From the NCBI GenBank assembly GCA_001600095.1, contig BCIX01000004.1, forward strand, positions 748,586 through 812,585: DNA of 64,000 nucleotides, given 5' to 3'. Source of the DNA: Bullera alba. Its lineage: Eukaryota; Basidiomycota; Tremellomycetes; Tremellales; Bulleraceae. Both the position numbers and the translations under genes were made by a program. This document shows, piece after piece, positions 46,772 through 56,647 of the stretch (position 1 is its first letter; the number at the start of each line of letters is the position of its first letter). The notes under the pieces are model-generated. The model ran no database searches and had not been told where the DNA came from. It saw nothing but the letters and a program-made list of their open reading frames with translations.

Positions 46772-47215
46772 CAGACGGAGAGACCTGGGAGGGGAGAACG
46801 TGAGTCTGACAGACTGGTCCAGTCGGGATCTCGACCGCGAAGAATTGCAGACGACTAAATAGGTATCGCGGTCGGTAGGTTCAGACGTTGTTGCCGGATA
46901 TCGCAGTGCTGACGCTGCGATCCCTTATAGGCCGGTGAAAACAGCTCCACTTTCGCTCTGTCCCGGAGCAAGATTCGCCATGCCGCAAGGTCGATCAGCG
47001 AAACTGCCTGTTACACGTTTACAATACCATCGAAACACGTCGCAACTTCAGCACCTGCCCGTTTATCATGTAGTCCATAACGCTCGCCTTCCAGCATTTT
47101 CCTTGCGAATCGACTCGTACGTCCAACCAGTCGGGTCCTTTGTCGATCATCCCCCAATCACACACGTTTCGCTACTAAGACTCGCTTGGAGTATCGTCGC
47201 CGCCGTTGATCCCTC

Positions 47216-47224
47216 TTTATATAG
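47216..47224 (+). promoter_or_regulatory. TATA box of mini-ORF 1
   Basis: tttatatag lies about 120 bases upstream of the tiny ORF at 47338, preceding a C/A-rich leader-like segment. Confidence 0.5.
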
Positions 47225-47337
47225 TCTCTTGACTCGACCGGATTTCTCTACGACATTCACCACTCCCCTCAATACCACACTCAACTCCAACGAATTCGTT
47301 CGCCATCATCACACTCATCCTTGCACAACCAGTCAAC

Positions 47338-47415
47338 ATGACTTCTAGCAAACACTGCGACGAGCCCCAGTTCGGTATCCACCCGCCCAAGGATAGAGAT
47401 GGGTCGTACTGGTGA
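47338..47415 (+). CDS. Mini-ORF 1, 25 codons
   Basis: ATG in a favourable context (gtcaacATG) begins MTSSKHCDEPQFGIHPPKDR and stops after 25 codons. It is listed because a TATA box and an A/C-rich, G-poor leader precede it, as expected of an expressed gene in these yeasts. The ORF may instead be the first exon of a longer gene whose splicing I cannot resolve (the stop overlaps a weak gtgatc donor). No function assigned. Confidence 0.35.
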   Translation: MTSSKHCDEPQFGIHPPKDRDGSYW

Positions 47416-48116
47416 TCCCAGCCATCGGCATCGCTGCGCCCAGAAGTCAACAAGGTGGTCATGGGGTAGGAGACGGAAATAGAGTTCCAAGGGATACGTG
47501 GCTTTTATTCCGACTTTCAGCGTCACTGATCATGGCTTGACCCCGCAATCGCAATCTACTCATGCACAGATCATTGACGACGCTGCTAATGGTCCGGGTC
47601 AGAGACCAGTGGCCATACGCCTTGGTGTATTGAATGTCTCCTACTGACTCGACCGCATACTGACCTCGATGCCCTCTCCATCACTTCGGTCTCAGGCTCT
47701 CGGGTCGACCTGAGGCGGACGAGCCTTGAGGCCTACCCTAACGAGAATGTTCTAGCTCGTTGGCGAAACACCTTCGCGGCCTACTTTAACGAGAATATTC
47801 TAGCTCCCTGGCGAAGTCTGTCTCATGCAGTACACCCGGGGGCTCCCGGGGGTCATTGTGAAAGGGAGAGAATGACGCTTATGACTCATCGCCCGGATCC
47901 AGAAGGCGACGGTGGCGAAGAGCCTGCCTGGAAGGTATACAACTAGTCCAAGATCCCTCATCGGCAACATCACCCAACCTACACTCTTGATTTCACACAT
48001 CGAGAACTTTCAAACCTAGTAAGCACCCCCTCTTCACTCAGATCCTGATCGAGATCACCACTGACATGTGACCTGACCACTCTACAGTAACACAACCAAC
48101 ACCACCAACGGACACC
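47416..48116. other. Spacer with a diverged direct repeat and a leader intron
   Basis: It contains the 37-bp repeat pair at 47731-47815, a GC-rich palindromic patch near 47837, and a probable leader intron 48019-48087 (gtaagc ... tctacag, 69 nt) of mini-ORF 2. Confidence 0.4.
47731..47815. repeat. 37-bp imperfect direct repeat, two copies
   Basis: 47731-47767 and 47779-47815 match at 32 of 37 positions with a 48-bp period (core taacgagaat.ttctagct). The five differences suggest an old duplication. Confidence 0.85.
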
Positions 48117-48206
48117 ATGAACCACGGAGACTGTATCGAGATCCACGACGGCAAGACCGGTGACACGATCATCGTCAAACCCGGTTATTGCCACAAGGGC
48201 AAGTGA
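48117..48206 (+). CDS. Mini-ORF 2, 29 codons
   Basis: ATG in an excellent context (gacaccATGA) begins MNHGDCIEIHDGKTGDTIIV and ends in KGK. A probable 69-nt leader intron lies just upstream. The stop codon is part of aagtgagcc, so the ORF could also splice on (aa|gtgagc) to a further exon, for example after the acceptor near 48248. The sequence looks like a beta-hairpin-forming peptide with two Cys. No family recognised. Confidence 0.4.
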   Translation: MNHGDCIEIHDGKTGDTIIVKPGYCHKGK

Positions 48207-48762
48207 GCCTGATGACGGATTGTATCGTACCATTCAAGCTGCTTCCAGGTGTGAAAGCCATGGGGCAGGATATCAGAGGAGGAAGACATGAAGTTAGCTG
48301 GTTGAGATGCAGCATGCACCGAGATCTGCTCGCCCCGGGGATTTGGGGCTCGTCAAGTCAAGCATTGACCGTAGCTGCCTGCTCACAGTGAAACCTACTG
48401 CTGGGGTCATGCCTGAAGCTTGAAGTCTGGTGATACACGTCAGAGATAGGTCTCAAGGGTGACCTCATCTGACCAATTCCGCCATACGAAACAATCACCT
48501 CCCTTGATCCGTCATGGGTGAGCACGTCTTGCTTGACGTTTCGCGATCCTTGGAAGGCGGCGGTCTCAATGCACAGTGGTTATATAGCACGCGAATTGCC
48601 CTCGACTCAGTCTATAGCATCTATTACTCTTAACCACTATCCACCCGCATCAAACCCCAAACACCATCGCAACGACTGTCATTGCTGGCCTTGTACCCAA
48701 CACCACACCCACCTATCAGCATCAGCCAGTAGCATCATTCCAACACCCGCAACCCCGCCGCC
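48207..48762. other. Spacer and leader of mini-ORF 3
   Basis: No gene recognised. 48600-48760 is A/C-rich and nearly free of G, like the leaders of the other two mini-ORFs. Confidence 0.4.
48590..48596 (+). promoter_or_regulatory. TATA box of mini-ORF 3
   Basis: ttatata lies about 170 bases before the ATG at 48763. Confidence 0.5.
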
Positions 48763-48846
48763 ATGACGACCACTGATTTTGTCGAGCCGACTGTCCCGTC
48801 CATCCCCCGACCGGTGCCCGGAGGCCTGCCTCTCACGCGAGCCTGA
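48763..48846 (+). CDS. Mini-ORF 3, 27 codons
   Basis: ATG in a near-ideal context (ccgccATGAC) begins MTTTDFVEPTVPSIPRPVPG and stops after 27 codons. It is Pro-rich with no known motif. TATA box, A/C-rich leader and strong start context argue for transcription. Coding value of such a short ORF cannot be proved here. Confidence 0.35.
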   Translation: MTTTDFVEPTVPSIPRPVPGGLPLTRA

Positions 48847-49084
48847 GCATAGCCAAGTGAGCGTTAGAAGAGGGAGAAGCGTTCTGAGGGGGGCCAAAAG
48901 TATAACTGTCACAGAGAAGGATCGGCTCGATAGTTGATGGAAAGTCGGTTCAGCAATGGCGTATCTAAATCCCCAAGATGCATCGTGCTGGCATTATACT
49001 GTACAGTACTACGAGTACAGATCTCCCGGACTTACAGCGTCTATCCAATTGTCAACTTCTAGAAACCCATGTAGTCGACCCCCA

Positions 49085-51300
49085 TCATACCTCCCCGCTT
49101 TGCCCGGCCTTCCCTCCTGCCGCTTTGATGTCAACCTCCTCTTCAGCATCAACTCCAACCTCACGCTGCTCTACCCTTTCTGCCTCTTTGCTGCCCTTGC
49201 TACCACGACCTATCGTCCCCATACCCCTCAACGCCACCATGGCAAGGATGAGCGCCGAAAAGGAACACCCGGCCGCTAACCAGAACGCCGAGTGGAGTCC
49301 CGTCAATGTCGCCGCTACTCTTTCCACGCCGCGGTCGAGCGCTTTGTCCCGATAGGAAGTGTTGATCACAGCGGTGATGGCGAGGCCGAACGCTCCTCCA
49401 AGCTGGAGCATCGTTTGGAATAGGGCTACGAGGGATGGATCAGCTTCAACGGGGATCACATCGGACAGCTGAATATCCCTGTGGGAGAGACGGGGGGCGG
49501 ACTCACCTCCTGCGACGGATTGCTCGGACGGGTCGGAGAAGTGAGACACGAATAGCATACCACACGCCATCAAGCTAATGTTTGAGTCAGCCTAAACCCA
49601 CATCACAGCCATTTGTAGAGCTCACAAGTCTGCGCCGAGAACGACGAGCCACATCCCGTTGAAGGGGTACTTCCAGTACAAGACGTCTCTGGGTGATACC
49701 GCGAACAGGACGTTCGCGATTCTAACAAGGTCGAGGATCAGCGCTCTTTCATTACCGTAGGATGGTCTTCTGGGCCGACTTACCCTGTTGCCAGGATACC
49801 AATGCAGATGAGCCATTGAGTCGGCACGTAGGCGACAGACTTGGCCACAATAACATTGCAGATCACGCCCGAAACGCACATCGGCAGAAAGCGCAACATG
49901 GCTCCTACGGCATCGAGTCCTTGTACCTCCTGATAGAACAGTGTTGCGAGGTATCCATTCGTCTACCAAGCTATCAGCGGCGATCGAGCAGATACGACGA
50001 CCGGATTCGACTCACCACGAAACCCGCCCACGAGGTGAAGCCGATAAAGTACACCGAGGCCAATCGACCTTTGGACCGAGTCCAGAGTTTCAGACTCATC
50101 AAAGGCGGTCTCGAGGTCTTGGTCATAACTCGCTTTTCCCAGAAGAAAAAGGCTGCGACGAGAATCACACCGAGAATCAGGCAGAACAAGATGTCTACGA
50201 GCAAGACCATCAGCCGTGACCATGCAGAGCTGATCTTGTCCCACTTACACCACGTTTTCCAGCCGTTTGGCGCGCCCTCGGCGTCGCTGATCCCGAATTG
50301 AACCAGAACAAGGCCGACAGTGATGAGAGCCGCACCGACCCAATCTATCCGCTTATCGCCGTCCAGCATCACGTCGTCCGGCACAAAGAAGTATGCCAGC
50401 ACGAGAAGTCCGAAAGACAGTCCGGCCCAGATCCAAAGTGCAGCTTTCCAGGATGTCCTAAAAGCGAGTCTCTCATCAGATATAAGGGCTTGACCTGAAT
50501 ATGGAGTTGACTTACGGGGCGTAAGCGGTAAGTAGACCAGCTAGAACAAAGCCCAACGAAGCGCCTATTGGCGCGCCAGCCGAGAAGGTCGCAAATGCCG
50601 TAGCTCTCGCTCTGCCCTGGAAACAGGTGGCTAGAATGCCAATAGCCGATGGTGTCCTACAACGCCGAGCCTCAGTATGGTACCTTCATGGAAAGACAGT
50701 TGTGATGACTCACGACAACGCTGCACCCGTTCCGACCATTGCTCTTGAGACGATCAATCCAGTACCATCCTTGATGAAAGGGCCTATGAGATTCCAGAGG
50801 GAGTACCAACCCAGACCGACCAAAAACACCAATTTCCTCCCATGCACATCGCTCATCCTCCCGGCGATCAAGAGGAAACATCCATAGCAGAGAGAGTATG
50901 CCGCTGGGATCCATTGGAGGTCCGTGTCTCGCAATCCCAGGTCCCGCTGCATTGTCGGAAGGGCGATTGTCAAAGTTGCCGTTCCGCCCGAATTGGCAAT
51001 CATGCTTCCGGTGGTGATGGCCGCGATGACGAACAGGCGAGCTTTAGACAGTTGGGGAATGGCTGGAGGTAGTGGGTCATCGACCTTTGACAGTTCGGGG
51101 AGGGTTTCTGATGGCGGTTGAGGTTTCCGTGATCCATATTCCTCTTTCTCATTGGCACCGGTAGATCCCACTTTCTCCATCTTCATGTCCTCATTTTTCG
51201 ATGTGAAACCCGTCGCGTCCCTCGCGTCGGGCGGTATGGTCGAAATACCAGCGGCGACAGCTTCGATCGCGTCGATATCAGAGGTCTGACCGCGACTCAT
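49085..51300 (-). CDS. Major facilitator superfamily transporter, DHA2-type (14 TM)
   Basis: Minus strand, about nine exons. It starts MSRGQTSDIDAIEAVAAGIS with a cytosolic N-terminus of some 85 residues. MFS blocks: ARLFVIAAITTGSMIANSGG, TIALPTMQRDLGLRDTDLQW (DHA2 signature with LQWI), GRMSDVHGRKLVFLVGLGWY (motif A) and RAMVGTGAAL. Later helices are SFGLLVLAYFFVPDDV, RIDWVGAALITVGLVLVQFG, FCLILGVILVAAFFFWEKR, NGYLATLFYQEVQGLDAVGA and LQLGGAFGLAITAVINTSY. The acidic C-tail follows. Such proton antiporters export drugs or metabolites or carry siderophores or amino acids. The substrate cannot be read from sequence. No cluster partner is adjacent. Confidence 0.88.
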
Positions 51301-52039
51301 GGCGGACGTGTTTTCGGTGTGGTAGAAGTGGAGGTTGTTCGTCGTGGCTTTCTGCGGATTTGATCGATGATCCCTCTGTCGTTTCCCGTCCGCTCGTTTT
51401 ATACTCGCTCAATCCTATCACACACCTCCGACCTAGGTTACTGGACTTTGCTCATCGTTGGCAAGGTCTCGCTTACTGCACAGTTGTATGTATAAGCTTG
51501 CACACGACTGACTGATCACTGGGAAGTGCACCACTGAAAGAGGAAAAAGTAGAAAATGGCCCGTTACTCTGATGGCGACTTCGGCCGGAACTTGAGCCGA
51601 GCCGAGGTTTTTCCGACGACATCACGTGCAAGATCTCGCTCTTTTCGCGATCTTTACGCGTCCAGTTAGTCACTACTCGGTCGCGTCTCTAGGAGTGATA
51701 GGACCTGATAGGACGGTGCTGGAGTCTGGACCTGAACCTAACGAGCCGCGTATGTGGCCTTCTTCTGCGCGGATCGTGAGTGCGCAAAGGTAACTTGAAA
51801 AGCAGGAGTTCATCCAGACTGGCAGATCGCATTGACCGCTTCATAGCCACCGACTGACACAAGAGCATCACTGACATCTCGGTACAAGCCCATTCAGCCG
51901 ATAGCCTCAGTACGACCTCTACCCGATCCCTACTCCTTCCCGTGATACCTTTTCGATTGCAGTGTCGTGATTGATGATTATGATTGAAATGCACATTTAC
52001 CCCTTCCATCCCTCGTTGGCTTTCCTCCCTCTTTGCCTT
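51301..52039. other. Intergenic region
   Basis: Promoter side of the MFS gene and 3' flank of the G3BP-like gene. No further feature recognised; open frames at 51473 and 51689 (-) have no support. Confidence 0.4.
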
Positions 52040-54027
52040 TTACTTTGGTCCTCTGTCACCGCCGGCTGGGGGACCTCCTCGACCTCTACCTCGGCCACCT
52101 CGACCGCCGCCGCCCTGACCTCTCTCGCCATTGGCCTGACCCTCTCGTCGGCCCTGCTGTCCACCTCGGGGAGCCTGGCCCTGTCCACCGGCTGGCTGCT
52201 GTCCTCCTGGAGCCTTTGGTCGCCTCTCGTCCTTCTCCTTTCTCGTCTCAAAGTGAAGTCTTCCGACCTCGCTCTTCACGCCACCTTCGCCACCCTGAGC
52301 AACGCTGAGCGAGGCGATGATGGCTTTTCGGGCAGACTCGACTTTGGCAAACTCGACAAAGGCGCAGGCTTTGATTCGGACAATCTCGACCTTGGCGACT
52401 TCACCGAATTTCGCAGCAATGGCCTTGACGGTCGCCTCGTCGATCGTCTCGCCAGCAGGTCCGGATTGGTTGGTCTCGGAAGACCAGTTGGGGAGCTAAG
52501 CCGAGGTCAGCTCATATCCTGAGAATGGACTCAAATGACTCACCTTGACAAAGCAGTGAGGAGTGTTCACTTTCATGGCGTTCACGTAGTACGGGTGCTT
52601 TCCCTCGAGCGAAGCCTGCGGAGCGGCTGGGACCTGAGCCTGGGCAGCGCTCTCCTCCTTCTTTGGTGCAGCAGCGGGTGCAGCGGCCGGAGCGGGAGCA
52701 GCCGCAGCGGCACCAGATCCAGCGACGACCGAACCCCACGATTTGGCGGCACTTCCAGATGCGGCCATCGAAGCCCAGGTCTTTGGCGCAGCGGGTTTGG
52801 CTGGAGCTGCTGGAGCCTGCTGAGCGGGAGCCTGTTTAGGCTGTTGGGCGGGAGCGGGGGTGGAAGCAGCTGGTTGAGGGGATGGAGCTGGTTTCTCCAC
52901 TTCCTCAGTTGGCTCTGGAGCGGATTTGGTGGTCGGCTCCTCGACGGCGGCGGAAGGCTCGGATGGGGCGACTGGCTCGTCTGGCACCGAAGCCACAACA
53001 GCCTCCTCGGGAACGACAGCTGGGTCTGGGTGTGCTGGCGCCTGGACTGGAGATGGCTCGGCCTCTGGCTCTGGGTCAGGTCGGGTCTGTGCGGGCTCTG
53101 GAACTGGCGTAGGAGCAGAGGTGGGTGGGACTGGAACTGGGTGGGCGTCGGAAGTGGCGGCAGGTGGGGCAGCAGCGGGAACCTCGACAGCCTTCTCCTG
53201 CTCCTCTGGTGGAGCGGGCACATCCTCCGGAGCGTCCTCAGCGTCCTCCTCCGTGTCCTCTTTCAAGTATCGGAAAATGTCGTTCAGGACAAAGTATCCA
53301 TTTGGCTGTTCGGCAAGGAAGAAGGTCTGCGTGAATTTTCTCCAATTCGATCCCTTGTTGGACATTTCTCCAATGACCAGAACGATGATGCCGCCGTTGG
53401 AAGAGGATTGAGCGTCGATAGAGTGGATGAAGACTTTACATTGCTCGTAGCCGATTTGCGCGATTCGGTCGTGGATTTCCTGCCAAGGGTCAGCAACGTC
53501 ATGAGACCAGCTTCAACGTCAAACTCACCGACTGGCCCAAGGCCAAGACGGCATCCTCACCCTCTTCACCGTGGAGGAAGGTCGACTGCTTGTTGTAGAA
53601 GCAGTGCAGCCTGTGCGGCTGCTTGTTGACAAAGTTGCTGATGATGTCAGCATGGGTGCGCAAGTGTGTAGAGTAGAGTACGAAGGATATGATTCGCTCG
53701 TGATCCCTCAGAGTCTCTCCTTCTCCATCGGCCTGGTCACTCCAGTCGCCCTATGACGTTGGTCGAACTCCTAGAGTTGAAATCCTGATCCTGCCTCCAC
53801 ACCCGCAAAACTGCCTTGATTGACATCGCTTCGCGTTGCCAACCCTTCCTCGAGCGCATCGCAGCCTCCCCTTCTCAAATCGATCCCAGGGCACAAAGAC
53901 ATTACTCGGAAGCCACCACTCACTAGTACTGAGGAACGAATTGCCATCCTACGTCGTTGGGTTGAACTTTGGACTGCTTAGCTCCCGATTCGGTATGTCC
54001 GTTAGTCTGTGGTGCGGCGTCGGTCAT
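52040..54027 (-). CDS. G3BP-like protein with NTF2 and RRM domains
   Basis: Minus strand. Start MTDAAPQTNGHTESGAKQSK at 54027, then the NTF2-like domain: VGWQFVPQYY, QSTFLHGEEGEDAVLALGQS and QCKVFIHSIDAQSSSNGGII, continuing NWRKFTQTFFLAEQPNGYFV and LNDIFRYLKED. A linker of about 200 Pro/Ala/Glu residues follows, with TWASMAASGSAAKSWGSVV. The RRM has CFVKLPNWSSETNQSGPAGE, KVEIVRIKACAFVEFAKVES and GRLHFETRKEKDERR. A Gly/Arg-rich (RGG) end completes the G3BP architecture. Relatives (human G3BP1, S. pombe Nxt3, yeast Bre5) bind RNA, nucleate stress granules or act as cofactors of the Ubp3/USP10 deubiquitinase. All four parts are present. Confidence 0.9.
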
Positions 54028-54606
54028 AATGCTGGGATCTGCAGTGGTCTTGTCAGCTCGATCGACGTCAGTCAGGATACTATGGAGCTCACGATATCGA
54101 TTTGATGGGTAATGGTTTGATTTGAACTTTTCGCGAGCAAAGGAAGTTGAATGCGATTATCTAGAATTCTGAGATGTGGACCTAATGCAATTTGGATGAT
54201 GTGAATCGTCGTCGGGCGAATGCGGACGAGAAGAGGTATACTTGTTGTCAAGAGATTGTATTTAGAGAAGGTGATCGCTGACGGTGTCGTCGAGGAGGAG
54301 CTCGAGGATGATGAGGGTGAGAGTCGAGAGTGCTCGCTGGGTGGAGGGAACTTTCCGGAGTTTTGGAGCGTGGCACAATGTCAGGGAGGATAATGTGTTC
54401 GCGCGTGGAAGGTAAGCGGTGGAGGTTGGCCGCGTGGTGCACGAAGTACGAGCTGCCTGATGCATTGCTGATCATTGCTGATGCATGATCCTTGCTTGTC
54501 CTCCGCTTGTACTTGACTTCTTGACAGTACATATGCAGTACGTTCGAGCACGCCTGCGCGATAGTAGCAGTTCACATTCATACCAGCGACGATCCGCAGG
54601 CTGGCC
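54028..54606. promoter_or_regulatory. Divergent intergenic region
   Basis: Holds the leader of the G3BP-like gene (a leader intron is likely) and the promoter of the alpha/beta hydrolase gene. No specific element recognised. Confidence 0.4.
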
Positions 54607-55692
54607 ATGCGGCTACACCCTCATCTTCACCTACTGCTTCCTTCGAGTGATTCCTCGATCCAACTGGAGGCGAGAGTGTACCTCCCTGTCGAGCCCACTC
54701 GCCATCAGAATCTCAAAGGCTTGCTTAGTACCAGTAGCGCCTCTACCCCCTTGTCATGGAACGATAAGTCGTCAGAGCTAAGGCAAATTCTCGGCTCAAT
54801 CGCTGTGGACTCTGTCATCACGGCAGGTCATCCATGGGGCAAGTTGGGTGGAAACATGCTTGATCCGTGAGTTTCCTAAGTCTCATCTGCCTCCTTGGTC
54901 ACCAAGAGCCTAAGGTATGTAAGCTGACATTTCTATGATCTGACAGAGTGCTAGCCGACTATCTTGTCGATGCAGTCTTTCCCCAAAGCGAGCCACCGCG
55001 ACAGGGCAAGACGACGGCTCTGGTGACATTCAACATCCGGGGCGTGGGCCATTCGGGCGGTTTCCTCGGCTGGCTGGGTTTGAACAATCGCACGAATGAA
55101 GCGGATTTTGCCAAAGTGGAACAATGGGCCATCGAAGCTTTCAGCCAGTCCGGTCATATCATCAGAGAAGTCCATCGTGTGGTGAGCAGCGCCGGCGTTA
55201 TCACAATTCTCCGTTCTGATGCCCATCTACTAGGGGTACTCCTGGGGAACGCTCAGTGCGCTCAGAGCTCCAATGCCGGATGTCGGAGTGAAGTCGATAA
55301 TGCTCATTTCGCCGCCGGTCGGTATATTCGGGTACACGTCCGTCCTGACTTCTTCGCCCTTTCGCAAGTCATTGCTCAAGATGGTGACTGCCTCATCCAC
55401 CACCAGTACTCCGCCCCCGGTCTCCAATCCAGATACAATCGAAGGATCGGAGACGACCAAAGCGGCGAAGGATCAGACGACGGTCTGGCTCGTCCATGGG
55501 ATTCGAGACACGTTCACGGGAGCAGAAACCTATCGGGCTCTGGGTGACGAGTTGAAGCATTCTCCTCTCTTTGTCAGGCGAGAATTGGAGGGAGCTGGAC
55601 ACTTCTACCGAAGCGATAGGGAAGCCAACGATTTGACAGGGGTACTGAGGGAATGGTGGAATAAGAAGATAAGGGATGCCCTCGGTTATTAA
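54607..55692 (+). CDS. Alpha/beta hydrolase
   Basis: Three exons (54607-54866, 54947-55181, 55234-55692) give 317 aa. Fold markers: ADYLVDAVFPQSEPPRQGKT, TFNIRGVGHSGGFLG (the oxyanion-side RGxGxS), the nucleophile elbow VGYSWGTLSAL with Ser168, PDVGVKSIMLISPP, and WLVHGIRDTF followed by ELEGAGHFYR holding the likely catalytic His. It resembles the fungal family of the NRGxGxSGG/GYSxG type distantly related to dienelactone or prolyl hydrolases. Substrate unknown. The start at 54607 (MRLHPHLHLLLPSSDSS) gives a short non-conserved N-terminus before the first beta strand; no better ATG is in frame. Confidence 0.8.
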
Positions 55693-56647
55693 GATAGCCT
55701 TTACAACCCGCTTCTCACGGCTCCACGGCGCTGTTGGTCCCTGAAATCGGAACCGACAGGTCTCGACAGGTTCACCACTCAGGTCGCATGGTGGGAATCG
55801 CTATGCTCGTCGTAGGATCGACTCTCGCAGGCCTCTGAGGTCGCATCGCTCATCGGGAAAACGGCGTCAATGGAAAAAGGCCAGTTATGGCTTCAAAAAC
55901 GTTGTCCTGTGCCCTATTCTCCGGTCTCGCAATCTTCTGGTCACGATTGTCAAGAGTAGAGGAAGCGAACTGAAGTCCTGGATCTGCTTATGTGGTTGTT
56001 CATCACTCGGCGTGGGCACGGCGACATCGGCGAACGTCCAGTGTTCACGCACTTGCAACTGCACAAACAGTCTGAAGCTCGCTGTCGTGGACGTCTTAGC
56101 GTTCCATCGGAGCGATGAGCCTCCTAGCTTGGTAGCATGTACTCATATATTACATTGTGACCATGTCAGCTGCGACCGCTACGAGCGTGCACATCCTGCG
56201 TCCCAAGCATCGCAGGCATCATCCCTCCTGTAACTATATAAGGTCTTCCTTGGTCCTCCTTCCCACGTGGTCCGGTCCGGGTATTCGGAATTCAGGGTGG
56301 GTTAGTGCGGGGGTTAGAGCGGGAGTAAAGTGCCGGCGGCCAATTTAGGGGTGGGCCTGGGTGGGCTTTGGCCGCTGGAATGTCGAGCCTCGTCGGTGGT
56401 GGTGGTGAATGTGATGGTGTTGCTGGTCTTGCTTCTTGACCATCACCGCGGTCATCCGAGTTCTCACGTGTGGGCAAAGGAGGTGTCGATCTGTTTCCGT
56501 TGTATCAGGCTATCACCAATCAAATCGACCAGTGGCATCAGTACCGACCCGGCATCAGCAGTCACCTGCGACAATACCGATACGACACGCACACGACCTA
56601 ACTCGACAGAGGGACTAAGGCTTAGGATCGCTTGACACGTATCCACC
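55693..56647. other. Intergenic region upstream of OCT1
   Basis: Contains a good TATA box (ctatataagg, 56234-56243) some 400 bases before the OCT1 start, then a G-rich stretch. No gene recognised between them, though a short unrecognised transcript from the TATA box is possible. Confidence 0.4.

Larger units (their letters stand above)
40155..47215. other. Seven-kilobase block of decayed coding debris
   Basis: No intact conserved gene was found in about 7 kb, against one gene per 2-3 kb elsewhere. Protein-like stretches of 20-60 codons occur throughout but change frame repeatedly, chiefly on the plus strand. Examples are a coiled-coil piece at 41089, a SAP-like piece at 42860, a CCCH piece at 44063 and an ordered-looking piece at 44500-44657 (IMVSLVGNDPPENIAHTA). 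Listed separately are the pieces I can characterise. I see no terminal repeats, target-site duplications or reverse transcriptase motifs, so the origin (old mobile element or dead native genes) is open. Confidence 0.55.

Noticed and set aside
40155..47215. LTR, terminal inverted repeat or transposase/reverse transcriptase in the debris block
   Set aside because: I looked for flanking repeats, YxDD, DDE-like and integrase motifs by eye and found none convincing, so I do not call a mobile element.
52535..53629. 364-codon open frame on the plus strand
   Set aside because: It lies antisense to the Pro/Ala/Glu-rich linker of the G3BP-like gene. Its Ser/Gly/Trp-rich translation is the expected mirror of that GC-rich repeat-like sequence, and the minus strand has clear NTF2 and RRM domains.
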